In this document: in pieces, positions 14,463-22,319 of the stretch
How the letters are laid out: every line of letters starts with the position of its first letter
Position numbering within the stretch: position 1 is the stretch's first letter
NCBI GenBank assembly: GCA_965371225.1
Contig: CBDUXP010000046.1
Coordinates: 1-31,434 of the forward strand
DNA length: 31,434 nucleotides
Direction of reading: 5' to 3'
Source: CBDUXP01 sp965371225 [NCBI: uncultured bacterium]
Lineage (GTDB): Bacteria > Abyssobacteria > SURF-5 > CBDUXP01
Position numbers and translations under genes: made by a program
Notes under the pieces: model-generated
The model's input: the letters and a program-made list of their open reading frames with translations, nothing else
The model's database searches: none
Told to the model about the DNA's origin: nothing

Positions 14463-14494
14463 GTTACCTCACGTTCGCACGTATGAGGTGTAAC
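14463..14494. promoter_or_regulatory. Bulged 12-bp hairpin or operator beside a -10 box
   Basis: GTTAC, CTC and ACGT pair with ACGT, GAG and GTAAC around a TCGC loop, with two 2-nt bulges on the 3' side. It covers the place of the -35 box for a TACAAT -10 hexamer at 14504-14509, so a protein bound here could block or assist the polymerase on the gene at 14620. Confidence 0.4.
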
Positions 14495-14619
14495 CTATTG
14501 CGCTACAATACGTTATCGCCTATGTTTCCAAGTGGTTTCCATTGGCATCCCCATTGCTCTGATTCTGCCTATACTGCACCTGCCAACCTGGGCGAGGTGT
14601 GGAGGCTGAAGCGAACACC

Positions 14620-15075
14620 ATGTTCCATTGGATGCGATATCTCACCCTGGCCGCGGTCGCCGCGCTCGCGCTCCCACGCGCGGGTCTGGCCGAGGACGCG
14701 CTGGTGACGTTTGCGGAGAGGCCGTACGCGACAGAGGCCACGAACCATGACCTCGGTCGCTGCGGGGTGTGCAACTCCCCGCGCTTCGAGTCCAACCAGT
14801 TGGTGGAAGTGCTGGGCGGCCGGTACACCTTCAAGAACGTCGAGCAGGCCTACTGTCCGGTCTGTCAGGTGACCACGCTCAATCTGGAACGCAACCGCCG
14901 CACCGCGCGCTTCGTCCGCGTGCTGTGGTGGAAGATGCCCGCCTCGCGCGGCCGAGTCGTGCGCACGTCTGACGCGTACCGCTTCGCATTCGCATCCTCC
15001 GACACGACCCCGTTCATCTCGACCGTCACCGGCCTGCGGAAGCAGAACGGCACGGTCTACTTCGTCGTCGAATAG
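14620..15075 (+). CDS. Secreted protein with two CxxC motifs, unknown function
   Basis: A 151-residue protein. The first 24 residues (MFHWMRYLTLAAVAALALPRAGLA) make a clear Sec signal peptide, cleaved near LAED. The mature part has CGVC around residue 52 and CPVC around residue 82, about 30 residues apart, as in a zinc ribbon or a redox or metal site; it has no CXXCH haem motif. The rest looks like a beta-rich small domain (FVRVLWWKMPASRGRVVRTSD, NGTVYFVVE). Start ATG at 14620 lies 14 nt after GGAGG at 14601; an in-frame GTG at 14599 would spoil the signal start. I do not recognise a family. It converges on the Mla cluster. Confidence 0.8.
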   Translation: MFHWMRYLTLAAVAALALPRAGLAEDALVTFAERPYATEATNHDLGRCGVCNSPRFESNQLVEVLGGRYTFKNVEQAYCPVCQVTTLNLERNRRTARFVRVLWWKMPASRGRVVRTSDAYRFAFASSDTTPFISTVTGLRKQNGTVYFVVE

Positions 15076-15095
15076 GCACGGCGCGCCCGGCCGCC

Positions 15096-15725
15096 CTACT
15101 CCGTCGCGGCCGCCTGTTCCTTCGCAGCTTCTTCCCGGCCCACCCGCCGCGCATGCGCCACAATGGCGTCCGCCACCGCGGCTTGAGCCGCGCGGAACGC
15201 GTCCACCATCGCGCCGTTGTCCGACCCGTCGATAGGGCGCGCCTCTGCGATCAGGCCTTTCCAGAGCGTCCGCCGGCCCGACGCATCCGTCAGCACCACG
15301 CGCACCGCCACCCGGGCCTCGCGCGTCCGGTCGACACTCACATCGTCGAACGCCACGACGCGCCCGCGCACAACAACCAGCGGTGCCCCGCCCCAGGACG
15401 CCGGATGCCGCACGACGGTGGAGAACGCGTTCTGCGCGCGCGCGGCATCCACCACGGCCTCGGCGAGCAACTGCCGCGGCACATCTTCCCATTCGACGGC
15501 GTGGTAGTTGTGCTCAGCGCCGTCGCGCCAGGCGACGCGCTGGCGATTGTAGAACGGCTTGGTACTGAGGGTCGCGACCCCGAGCGTCGCGTCCACGGAC
15601 GCGTGCTGGGGCGCGACGACCCCGCCCACGTAATCCAGGGAAAACTGGGGCGGCGGCGGCGGAGCGCTGGTGCACCCGACCGCGAGTACGAGCCCGGCGG
15701 CCGCGCAGCGGAGCCGGCCCCTCAT
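15096..15725 (-). CDS. ABC-type transport auxiliary lipoprotein of the Mla-like cluster
   Basis: A 209-residue protein with an N-terminal signal ending in the lipobox LAVGC (Cys at about 18), followed by TSAPPPPPQFSLDYVGG. The body (LATLSTKPFYNRQRVAWR, EWEDVPRQLLAEAVVDAA, VVVRGRVVAFDDVS, ARVAVRVVLTDASGRRTLW) matches the pattern of the ABC-transport auxiliary/PqiC family that accompanies MCE lipid transporters and sits in the outer or inner membrane. The start ATG overlaps the mlaD stop by 4 nt. It is last in the nine-gene minus-strand cluster. Its role is probably to dock the MCE complex; family-based. Confidence 0.87.
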   Translation of the reverse strand: MRGRLRCAAAGLVLAVGCTSAPPPPPQFSLDYVGGVVAPQHASVDATLGVATLSTKPFYNRQRVAWRDGAEHNYHAVEWEDVPRQLLAEAVVDAARAQNAFSTVVRHPASWGGAPLVVVRGRVVAFDDVSVDRTREARVAVRVVLTDASGRRTLWKGLIAEARPIDGSDNGAMVDAFRAAQAAVADAIVAHARRVGREEAAKEQAAATE

Positions 15726-16717
15726 CGGCGTCGCCTGCCGCGGCGCCGGCGGGAGGGCGGCTTCTGCTCTTCCGGCGGCCACACCAAGCGCCAGGGCTCC
15801 TGGGAGAGTGTTTCGGTCAGGTCGCGGGCGTTCGCGCTGGTGGCGTTCAAGTTGTCCACCATCTCGCCGATGGCCGGGCGGTTCTCAGTCACCGTCGCAT
15901 CCAAGTTCTGCATGAGCCGCTCAGCCTCCTCGATGGTGTCGCCCAGGTCTTCCAAGATCTGCTGGACCTCGGGCCGGGCGTCCGCGACCAGGCCCTGGGC
16001 TTCTTCGAGCACGACCCGCATTCGCTCGGACGCCTCGCGCACGTTGACCATGGTGGTGCGCAAGTCGGGGCGATTGTCCTCCAGAATGCCGCGCATGGAT
16101 TCCAGGGCGGCGGCGATGTTCGTGCGATTCTCCTCGTTGACCACCGCATCCAGGTCGGCCAGGAGCGTGGAGACCTGATCGAGGATGCCGCGGATGCGCT
16201 TGCGCAATTCATCCAACCGGTCCTTGCGCAGGATTTCTTCGTTTACCGTGCGTAAGGTCGTCTCCAGCTGTTCCGCGATGCCCTCCACCTGCGCGAAGAC
16301 GGCATTGAGATCCACCGGCGCCTTGCCCGCCAGCCGGCTCCCGGGCGTCGCCAGGGGCGCGTCGGGCGAGCCGGTGGTGATCTCGATGTAGTAATCGCTG
16401 AGCATGCCCAGCTGGGAAATGTGCATGACGCTGTCGGTCCGCACGGGAATCCCGCGGGCGACGCGAATCCGGATTTCAAGCTGGGTGGGGTGCGTTTCGC
16501 TGATCTGCACGCCCTCCACCTGCCCCACCTTGAGGCCGCCGAACCGGACGTCGGTCCCCGGCTTGATGCCGCCGCTGAATCCGACCAGCGCGGAGTACCC
16601 GTCCGTCTCCTGGCCGAAGGTGCCGATGCCGATCGTGGCCACCACGAACGCGCCGAAGAGCACGATCCCCACCAGGACCATGATGCCGGCTTTGATTTCG
16701 TCGCCGCGCTGACTCAT
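15722..16717 (-). CDS. mlaD: MlaD-like MCE-domain protein
   Basis: A 331-residue periplasmic protein with one N-terminal membrane helix (GIMVLVGIVLFGAFVVATIGI, about 11-31), then an MCE domain (YSALVGFSGGIKPGTDVRFGGLKVGQVEGVQIS through SDYYIEITTG), then a long helical, coiled-coil-like region (about 140-310) rich in Glu, Arg and Leu (VEGIAEQLETTLRTVNEEIL, RLDELRKRIRGIL) and a basic tail RRRRGRRRR. MCE proteins form rings or tubes that carry phospholipids between membranes. The helical region makes it much longer than E. coli MlaD (about 180 residues) and more like MCE proteins of other phyla. Start ATG overlaps the mlaF stop (ATGA), and its stop overlaps the next start. Confidence 0.93.
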   Translation of the reverse strand: MSQRGDEIKAGIMVLVGIVLFGAFVVATIGIGTFGQETDGYSALVGFSGGIKPGTDVRFGGLKVGQVEGVQISETHPTQLEIRIRVARGIPVRTDSVMHISQLGMLSDYYIEITTGSPDAPLATPGSRLAGKAPVDLNAVFAQVEGIAEQLETTLRTVNEEILRKDRLDELRKRIRGILDQVSTLLADLDAVVNEENRTNIAAALESMRGILEDNRPDLRTTMVNVREASERMRVVLEEAQGLVADARPEVQQILEDLGDTIEEAERLMQNLDATVTENRPAIGEMVDNLNATSANARDLTETLSQEPWRLVWPPEEQKPPSRRRRGRRRR

Positions 16718-17559
16718 GCGGAGCCTGCCTCGGGCGCCGGCGGATCGTCCGCGGCCGCTGCCTTGACCTTCCGATTCGATTCCGCGGCGAGAAACTGTTG
16801 CACGAAGGGATGTTTGCACGCATGGATGTCGTCCGGCGTGCCCAGGTACACCACCTCGCCTTCCAGAAACACCGCCATGCGGTCGGCGATGCGGAAGGCG
16901 CTCCGCATTTCGTGGGTCACCACCACCATCGTGATTTGGAGCGCGCGCTTCAGCCCCAGGATCAGTTCGTCAATGTCGGAGGACACGATCGGGTCGAGCC
17001 CGGCCGACGGCTCATCGAAAAACAAGAGCTGGGGATCCATGGCCATGGCGCGGGCCAACCCCGCCCGCTTCTTCATGCCGCCGCTCAGTTGGGAGGGCAT
17101 GAGGTCGCCCGTCCCCGACAGGCCGACCTGGTCCAGCTTGATGTTGACCATAATGTCGATGACCTTCTCGTCCAGGTCCGTATGCTCGCGCAAGGGGAGC
17201 GCGACATTATCGGCGACGGTCATGGAGTTGAACAGCGCGGCGCTCTGGAAGAGGATGCCGAACTTGCGCCGGAGGACATCGAACTGCCGCTCGGTAAGGC
17301 TGCTCACCTCTTCGCCGCACAGCCAGATTTGGCCGGACGTGGGCCGGTGCAGCCCAACGGCCGTGCGCAGGAACGTGCTCTTCCCGCAGCCGCTCGTCCC
17401 CAGGATCACCAGCGTCTCCCCGCGGCTCACGTCCAGCGTGATGCCCTTGAGGACCGCGCGGTCCCCGTAGTGGGCGCGCACGTCCCGGGCGCACAGGAGC
17501 ACGTCCTCGCCGGGCGGTCCCTGCAACTGGGGTTCTGGTACAGCGCGTCCCACGATCAC
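16714..17559 (-). CDS. mlaF: MlaF-like ABC ATPase of the lipid transporter
   Basis: A 281-residue ABC ATPase. Walker A is GTSGCGKST, the Q-loop is in GILFQSAALFNSMTV, the signature is LSGGMKKRAGLARAMAMDP, Walker B with Glu is LLFFDEPSAGLDP, and the switch His is in VVVTHEM. The GMKKRAGLARA signature and SAGLDP are typical of Mla/MCE ATPases, which power lipid transport with MlaE. The best start is GTG at 17559, whose last bases overlap the mlaE stop as GTGA; the open frame upstream to 17820 is an mlaE shadow. The end EAGSA meets mlaD with a 4-nt overlap. Confidence 0.94.
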   Translation of the reverse strand: MIVGRAVPEPQLQGPPGEDVLLCARDVRAHYGDRAVLKGITLDVSRGETLVILGTSGCGKSTFLRTAVGLHRPTSGQIWLCGEEVSSLTERQFDVLRRKFGILFQSAALFNSMTVADNVALPLREHTDLDEKVIDIMVNIKLDQVGLSGTGDLMPSQLSGGMKKRAGLARAMAMDPQLLFFDEPSAGLDPIVSSDIDELILGLKRALQITMVVVTHEMRSAFRIADRMAVFLEGEVVYLGTPDDIHACKHPFVQQFLAAESNRKVKAAAADDPPAPEAGSA

Positions 17560-18350
17560 CCGGTCAAAAAGAAGGCCAGCGTGAACACGCCGTCGGCCAC
17601 GATCACGAGGAAGATGGAGGTGACCACCGTGGCGGTGGTGGCCGTGCCCACCCCCTCGGCGCCGCCCCGCACGTTCAAGCCGTAGAAACAGCCGACGATG
17701 GCGATGATCAGGCCGAACACGAGAGCCTTCACCCCCCCGGTCCACACGTCCTGCCACGCCAGGGATTCGATGGTGCGGCTGATGAAGAAGTCCGTCGTCA
17801 TGCCCAGGTTGACCCGGCACACCACCCAGCCGCCAGCGATCCCGGCCACGTCCGCGATGAGGGACAGCACCGGCTGCATGACGAGCATGGCCAGCACCTT
17901 GGGCACCACCAGATAGCCGATGGGATTCAGGCCCATGGTTTTGAGCGCGTCCAACTCCTCCTGCACCAGCATGGTGCCGATCTCCGCGGCGAACGCCGAC
18001 CCGCTCCGGCCGGACTGGATGATCGCCGCCATCAGGGGCCCCAACTCCCGCGTCATGGCCACCGCCACCAGCGCCGGCACTTGGCTATCGAGGCCGAACT
18101 GCTTGGTCTGCAGGGCGGACTGGAGCGCCATGATGAACCCTATCAGGCCGCTGATGAAGAACACGATGGGCCAGGCGTTGAACCCCACCAGGACGCTCTG
18201 GCGGACCGCGCTGCCGACGCGGAGGCCGCGCCCCTGCAGCGGCGCGACCGTCAGCCAGTACAGCGTGTCTACCAGGAGGCGGCTGAGGCGGAGGTAGCTG
18301 TCGACCAGGCGATACGTCGAGCGCCCGATGCCGGCGATGAAATCCCCCAT
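17556..18350 (-). CDS. mlaE: MlaE-like permease
   Basis: A 264-residue membrane permease with about six hydrophobic segments. The conserved blocks of the MlaE/YrbE family are visible: RQSVLVGFNAWPIVFFISGLIGFIMALQSA, then ELGPLMAAIIQSGRSGSAFAAEIGTM, then EELDALKTMGLNPIGYLVVPKVLAM. It forms the membrane core with MlaF. Start ATG at 18350 follows a GGGGGGAG stretch that serves as ribosome site. The STAS gene ends 16 nt upstream on the same strand, in the place where Mla operons of other bacteria carry a STAS protein (MlaB). Confidence 0.94.
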   Translation of the reverse strand: MGDFIAGIGRSTYRLVDSYLRLSRLLVDTLYWLTVAPLQGRGLRVGSAVRQSVLVGFNAWPIVFFISGLIGFIMALQSALQTKQFGLDSQVPALVAVAMTRELGPLMAAIIQSGRSGSAFAAEIGTMLVQEELDALKTMGLNPIGYLVVPKVLAMLVMQPVLSLIADVAGIAGGWVVCRVNLGMTTDFFISRTIESLAWQDVWTGGVKALVFGLIIAIVGCFYGLNVRGGAEGVGTATTATVVTSIFLVIVADGVFTLAFFLTG

Positions 18351-18366
18351 ACTCCCCCCGCTCGGG

Positions 18367-18696
18367 TCACCCGGTCAGCGCCGTCTCCACATCGTTGTAA
18401 ATGGCGAACACCTTCTCGAGGCGCGCCAGCTCGAATACCTCACGCACACGCGTGCTGAGGCCGGAGAGGCGGAACGCCCCTTCGTAGCCGCGAGTCAGCT
18501 GCAACCCCTCCACCAAGGTGGCCACCCCGGAGCTATCGATGTACGTGACCCCTTCGAGGTTGACGACGAGGGGGTTCCGCTTCTCCTTGACCGCCGCCAG
18601 GATGGCCTCGCGCACCTGGGGTGAGCTGTACAGATCGATATCGCCGGACACTCCGATAATCCGGCCCTCGGCCTCGTCGTGCGTCTTAACGTCCAT
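18367..18696 (-). CDS. STAS-domain anti-sigma-factor antagonist (SpoIIAA/RsbV-like), candidate MlaB analogue
   Basis: A 109-residue single STAS domain. The DSSG motif at residues 54-57 carries the phosphorylatable Ser (Ser56, equivalent to the SpoIIAA phosphoserine), in TYIDSSGVATL. Such antagonists capture an RsbW-type kinase when unphosphorylated and release it after phosphorylation. The gene sits between an RsbW-like kinase gene (8 nt upstream) and mlaE (16 nt downstream). It may therefore serve as a partner-switch component, as a structural MlaB-like subunit, or both; the motif shows only that the Ser is there. Confidence 0.9.
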   Translation of the reverse strand: MDVKTHDEAEGRIIGVSGDIDLYSSPQVREAILAAVKEKRNPLVVNLEGVTYIDSSGVATLVEGLQLTRGYEGAFRLSGLSTRVREVFELARLEKVFAIYNDVETALTG

Positions 18697-18704
18697 GGGT
18701 ATCC

Positions 18705-19118
18705 TTAGTGTACCGGCGTCCGATACTTGGTGAGGACCAGTTCGGTCCCCCGTTCGGCGCCCGGCACGTACGTCACCTCGTCCATCATCTGCTGAATCAG
18801 GGGGAGGCCCAACCCGCCAGGACGCACCTCATCCAGGTCCCGCTCCCCCACTTGAGCCGGATCGAAGGGTGTCCCGCTATCCCGCAGCGTCACGACTAAG
18901 CGATCCTCGATCACCTGACACTCCATTTCGATCGGCTCACCCGCGCGCCCCTCATAACTGTGGCGGATGATATTCGCGCACGCCTCATCCACCGCCATGC
19001 AAATACAGTCCACTTCCCCCCCGGCAAATCCGGCCGCAGCGGCGAACGCCGTGACCGTGCTCCGCGCCACGCTCAGCAGGCGAGGATCCGAGCTGAATCG
19101 CAATGTGACTGTGTCCAC
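18705..19118 (-). CDS. RsbW/SpoIIAB-like anti-sigma factor serine kinase
   Basis: A 137-residue GHKL ATPase without other domains. The N-box is MAVDEACANIIRHSY (Glu45, Asn49), G1 is LRDSGTPFD (Asp80 region), G2 is GGLGLPLI at 101-108, and there is a final GTELVLTKY. Such kinases phosphorylate STAS antagonists and sequester sigma factors or other targets. It lies 8 nt before the STAS gene. No sigma factor gene or PP2C phosphatase is found in this window, so its target and the opposing phosphatase must be elsewhere. The upstream gap of 91 nt may contain an internal promoter. Confidence 0.92.
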   Translation of the reverse strand: MDTVTLRFSSDPRLLSVARSTVTAFAAAAGFAGGEVDCICMAVDEACANIIRHSYEGRAGEPIEMECQVIEDRLVVTLRDSGTPFDPAQVGERDLDEVRPGGLGLPLIQQMMDEVTYVPGAERGTELVLTKYRTPVH

Positions 19119-19162
19119 TCCACCCTCGCCCGACCCCGCCCTGGTGCGGCACGCCGGCGCCT

Positions 19163-19192
19163 AGGCTAGCACGCCCGTCGGGGGCAGGGCAA
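19163..19192 (-). promoter_or_regulatory. Possible internal promoter before the RsbW-STAS-Mla genes
   Basis: Minus strand: TTGCCC (19192-19187), 18-nt spacer, TAGCCT (19168-19163). Both boxes are weak matches; TAGCCT recurs in the promoter at 2259-2287. It would allow the RsbW-STAS-Mla part to be expressed apart from the sensors. Confidence 0.27.
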
Positions 19193-19209
19193 TTTCCGGT
19201 CTCGCCCGC

Positions 19210-19572
19210 TCACCGGAGCGAATTGCGCAAGGCGCGCTCCACAAAGGTAATATCAAAGGGCTTTTCCAGGCACATGGCCGCCCCCGCGCTCAACAAATCC
19301 TTCACCACCCGATCGATGCCCCGATCCGTGGTCACGAGAATCGGCAGGTGCGGGCGCACCTGCTGAATCGCCTGGAGCGCCTCCACCCCCGCCAGGTCCG
19401 GCATCGCCATGTCCAGCACTACCAGGTCCACTGGATTATCGCGCAGCACCGCCACCCCGCCCACGCAGGTGTCCGCCGTCAGGGTGCGAAAGTCCGCTTG
19501 GGCGCACACTGCCACCAGCAGCCCCCGGACCCCGGCGTGGTCGTCGATGATGAGCACGGTCTGCTGCGCCAT
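19210..19572 (-). CDS. Stand-alone response regulator receiver domain
   Basis: A 120-residue CheY-like receiver with no output domain. The acidic pair Asp10-Asp11 is followed by the phospho-acceptor Asp54 in VVLDMAMPD, then Thr81/82 and Lys104 in LEKPFD. All key residues are present. It lies 9 nt downstream of the fused regulator gene, so the two are likely co-transcribed. As a single-domain receiver it may act as a phosphate shuttle or bind another protein. Its kinase is not certain, because the histidine-kinase-like neighbour lacks the phospho-accepting His. Confidence 0.92.
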   Translation of the reverse strand: MAQQTVLIIDDHAGVRGLLVAVCAQADFRTLTADTCVGGVAVLRDNPVDLVVLDMAMPDLAGVEALQAIQQVRPHLPILVTTDRGIDRVVKDLLSAGAAMCLEKPFDITFVERALRNSLR

Positions 19573-19581
19573 GGCTCGCCC

Positions 19582-20238
19582 CTACCGCACGGAGTCGCCC
19601 AAAGCCGGGGCGGCCTCGCCGCGCGCCCGGGTGAGGTACTGCATGTACAGTTTTTCCAGCGCGCTCAGGCGTCCCCGGAGCTGTTGGCTGGCGGTCAGAA
19701 TCTCGTGGAGGTGAATCTGGCCCGCGTCGGACACGTCGCGGCCGCGGTCCAACAATTGCGCGTAGCCGGACATGACGGTCAGGGGATCCATCATCTCCCG
19801 GTGGTAGTCCATGATCTCCTGTGCGAATTCGGTGTACGCCTGCGACATGGTGACGGTCCGCTGCAAGTCCACCTTCTCCAGCGCGCGCTCCACCGAAATG
19901 CGGATGATGTCGAAGTCGAACGGCTTGAGGATGTAATCGTAGGCGCCCGCCCGGATGGCCCGGATCGCGCTGTCCACGGAGGCGTAGCCCGTGATCACCA
20001 GCACGACCGTTTCCGGACAGGTGGCGCGCACGTGTTCGAGCACGCCGAAGCCGTCCACCTCCGGCATCATCAGGTCGCTGATCACCAGCGCGAACGCGCC
20101 GGGCACCAGCTTCGCGGTGCCCTCGCGCCCATCCGCGGCGGTTTGCACGACGTAGCCGATGCTCGTCAGGAGCGTCTTCAGACTCTCGCACATGCGCGGC
20201 TCGTCATCGATCACGAGGATGCTTACGGGGTCAGGCAT
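19582..20238 (-). CDS. Response regulator fused to a DHp-like helix pair lacking the phospho-His
   Basis: A 218-residue protein. Residues 1-120 are a receiver (Asp11-12, phospho-acceptor Asp55 in LVISDLMMPE, Thr83, Lys105 in LKPFD). Residues about 130-205 look like a HisKA/DHp helical hairpin (YHREMMDPLTVMSGYAQLL and later a second helix with LRGRLSALEKLYMQYL), but no ATPase domain follows. In the usual H-E-x-x-x-P-L pattern the His position is Arg147, with His146 one residue earlier, so it is probably not a phosphotransfer site. The start overlaps the stop of the upstream sensor gene by 16 nt. It may use the DHp part for dimerisation or for docking to the sensor. Confidence 0.85.
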   Translation of the reverse strand: MPDPVSILVIDDEPRMCESLKTLLTSIGYVVQTAADGREGTAKLVPGAFALVISDLMMPEVDGFGVLEHVRATCPETVVLVITGYASVDSAIRAIRAGAYDYILKPFDFDIIRISVERALEKVDLQRTVTMSQAYTEFAQEIMDYHREMMDPLTVMSGYAQLLDRGRDVSDAGQIHLHEILTASQQLRGRLSALEKLYMQYLTRARGEAAPALGDSVR

Positions 20239-22268
20239 GCGGCCTCCTCCCGGTGGCTGATGGGCAGCCGGAACGAAAACGTGGTCCCCGTCTGCCGGTG
20301 GCCGCGCCCGCGCAGCTCGGCCCCCTGGTGGCGCACGAGCGCGGACGCAATGTACAGATCCAATCCCTTCGCCAAGACCCCCCGCTGGACGGCGTCCGAG
20401 TCCACCAGGGTCGCAATCTGCTGCTGCGACAGCGGCTCGCCCGCATCCGACACGGCCACTTCCACCATCTCCCCCTGCCGGCGCAGGCGGACGCGCACCC
20501 GCTCGCCCGCGGGGGTGACGTGGACGGCGCGGCGAATGAGATTCGCCAATGCCACGCTCACTTGCGTGGGCACGGCCGCCACGAGCGGGAGCTGCTTGGG
20601 CGCCTGCTTCACCAGCTCCACCGCCGCCGCCTCGACCTCCGGCCGCAACGTGGAGACCACGTCATCCAACAAGAGCGTCAGCGGCGTGGGCTGGACCCGC
20701 TCGGCCGTCGAATTGGAGTAGTGCACCAAGAGCCGGATGATGCCGTGGAGGCGGTCCAGTTCTTCGCTCACCACCTCCAGCGCGTCGGGAGTGACGGCTT
20801 CCGGATCGCGCCGGAAGATCGCGGCATGATTCTTCAGGATCGTCAGGGGATCGATCATCTCCTGGGCGATGGTGCTGGCCAGCCGCCCCGCATGGGTCAC
20901 GGCCTCCGCCTGCAGGAGGCGTTGGCGCAAACTCGCGCGCTCCTCGAACAGCAGCGCCTTGTCCAACGCGATGGCCGCGAACGCGGCGAACGCTTCCGCC
21001 AACTCCCGGTCCACCCGCGTGAAGGGACCCCCGCGCCGGTTCAGCAGCTCGATGGCGCCGAGCACGCGCGTCTCCGTGCGCAGCGGCACGCATAAGACGG
21101 TCCGGACCTGGAACTGCACCAACTCCTCGATGCGCCCATCGAACCGCGGATCCGCGTGCGCATCCGCGACGGTCGCTGTTTCGCCGTGCTCCACCACCCA
21201 CCCGGCGATCCCCTGGCCCTTGTCCAGGGCGAACTGTTGGACCACGTGTCCCTTGGGCCCAAGCGCGTCGTGGAACACCAGCCGCCCGTCTTGCCACAGC
21301 AGCAGGGACGCGGCCCCGCAGGGCACTACCTCGCGCGCGTTCTCCACGATGGTGTGCAAAATCTCGTCCAGCTCGAACGTGGCGGTGAGCGCGCGCCCGA
21401 TCGTGTTGATCCGCTCCATCTGCCGGGAATACGCGCGGAGCGCTGCCGTGCGTGCGTTTTCAGCGGTCACGTCGCGGATCACCACCAAGAACTGCGACGC
21501 GCCGTCCTGCCGCTCCAGGCGGACCGCCGTGATGGCGCCATCGAAAACGTCGCCCGTCCGCCGCTGCAGGCGCACCCGGTGACTGCGGGGCCGCCCCTCC
21601 GGCTGAAGCAGCCCCTCCGCCAGGCGGCGCTGAATCGACGCGCGCGAGCGTTTGGGAATCAGGTCGTCGATGCCCAGCCCCACCAGCGAACCCGGCGCGG
21701 CTTTAAAGAGGCGCTCGGTCTGTGCATTCGCGTATTGCACGCGTCCCGTGGCGGCGTCGGCGAGCGCGATCGCATCGCCGGCGCTTTCGATCATCGTGCG
21801 GAAGCGGGCTTCCGACTCCTGGAGCGCGTCCGTTTCCCGTTGCACGCGCGCCGCCGCCACGTGGGCGAAACTCTCCAGCAATAGCTCCGCCACGTGCTCA
21901 CACATGGCGGCGCGCCGCTCCGGCGACCGGCGCCGGAAGAAGCGGTCGATGTGGGCAAACATCAGCCGTTCGAAGGTCTGGTACCCGACGGCGATCTCGG
22001 TGAGCGGAAACGCGGTGAGGTAGCCACTCTTGCCCAGTTGCCGCACCACCCGCGCGTGGTCGCTGGGCCGGAACCCGTGCTCCAGGGCGCGCCCAAAAGT
22101 GCGGAACGTGGGGGCGACGATCTTGCGCTGGAGCGCACGGGGAAACTGGGACGCCTCGGGCGAGCCGCCGATGCGCTCCAGCCCGGCATCCACCCACTCC
22201 CGCAGCAAATCGTCGGAGACAGCCGCGAAGAACCGCGTCCAATCTCCGCCCTTCCGGCCTCGCCCCAT
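20223..22268 (-). CDS. Multidomain sensor (RsbR-like N-term, PAS, GAF) with degenerate histidine kinase
   Basis: A 681-residue soluble protein. Residues about 10-145 are helical with a heme-free globin or RsbR-like look (uncertain). A PAS domain spans about 150-275 (FRTMIESAGDAIALADAATG). A GAF domain spans about 295-445 (FELDEILHTIVENAREVVPCGAASLLLW). A HisKA-like segment is at 460-515 and a GHKL-like domain at 535-670. The phospho-His is replaced by Gln469 (IAQEMIDPLT), the second Asn of the N-box by Arg580 and G1 is DAGEP; G2 (VLAKGLDLYI) is weak. It looks like a pseudokinase or altered kinase. Start ATG 22268; the frame opens further upstream but through the promoter. Confidence 0.87.
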   Translation of the reverse strand: MGRGRKGGDWTRFFAAVSDDLLREWVDAGLERIGGSPEASQFPRALQRKIVAPTFRTFGRALEHGFRPSDHARVVRQLGKSGYLTAFPLTEIAVGYQTFERLMFAHIDRFFRRRSPERRAAMCEHVAELLLESFAHVAAARVQRETDALQESEARFRTMIESAGDAIALADAATGRVQYANAQTERLFKAAPGSLVGLGIDDLIPKRSRASIQRRLAEGLLQPEGRPRSHRVRLQRRTGDVFDGAITAVRLERQDGASQFLVVIRDVTAENARTAALRAYSRQMERINTIGRALTATFELDEILHTIVENAREVVPCGAASLLLWQDGRLVFHDALGPKGHVVQQFALDKGQGIAGWVVEHGETATVADAHADPRFDGRIEELVQFQVRTVLCVPLRTETRVLGAIELLNRRGGPFTRVDRELAEAFAAFAAIALDKALLFEERASLRQRLLQAEAVTHAGRLASTIAQEMIDPLTILKNHAAIFRRDPEAVTPDALEVVSEELDRLHGIIRLLVHYSNSTAERVQPTPLTLLLDDVVSTLRPEVEAAAVELVKQAPKQLPLVAAVPTQVSVALANLIRRAVHVTPAGERVRVRLRRQGEMVEVAVSDAGEPLSQQQIATLVDSDAVQRGVLAKGLDLYIASALVRHQGAELRGRGHRQTGTTFSFRLPISHREEAACLTP

Positions 22269-22319
22269 GCTTCCCGTCCCCCTCCGCACCCCGGGCCCCA
22301 CCCGGCCAGCGGAAGCCCA

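Larger units (their letters stand above)
14156..14619. other. 464-bp intergenic region, divergent regulatory DNA
   Basis: Separates the Ser/Thr kinase (minus) from the secreted CxxC protein (plus). It has no convincing gene; short plus-strand frames here are Pro/Arg-rich shadows. The part from 14400 to 14580 is AT-richer, and holds the hairpin at 14463-14494 and TACAAT and TATACT hexamers (14504-14509, 14570-14575), suggesting a regulated promoter for the gene at 14620 with a leader of 40-100 nt. Confidence 0.6.

Noticed and set aside
19348-20721. 457-codon plus-strand frame opposite the receivers and sensor
   Set aside because: Antisense of the two receiver genes and the sensor end; the minus strand has Asp and Lys receiver residues.
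20223-22268. Active orthodox histidine kinase
   Set aside because: The phospho-acceptor position is Gln469 and the ATPase N-box and G1 are altered, so a canonical two-component kinase call is not supported.
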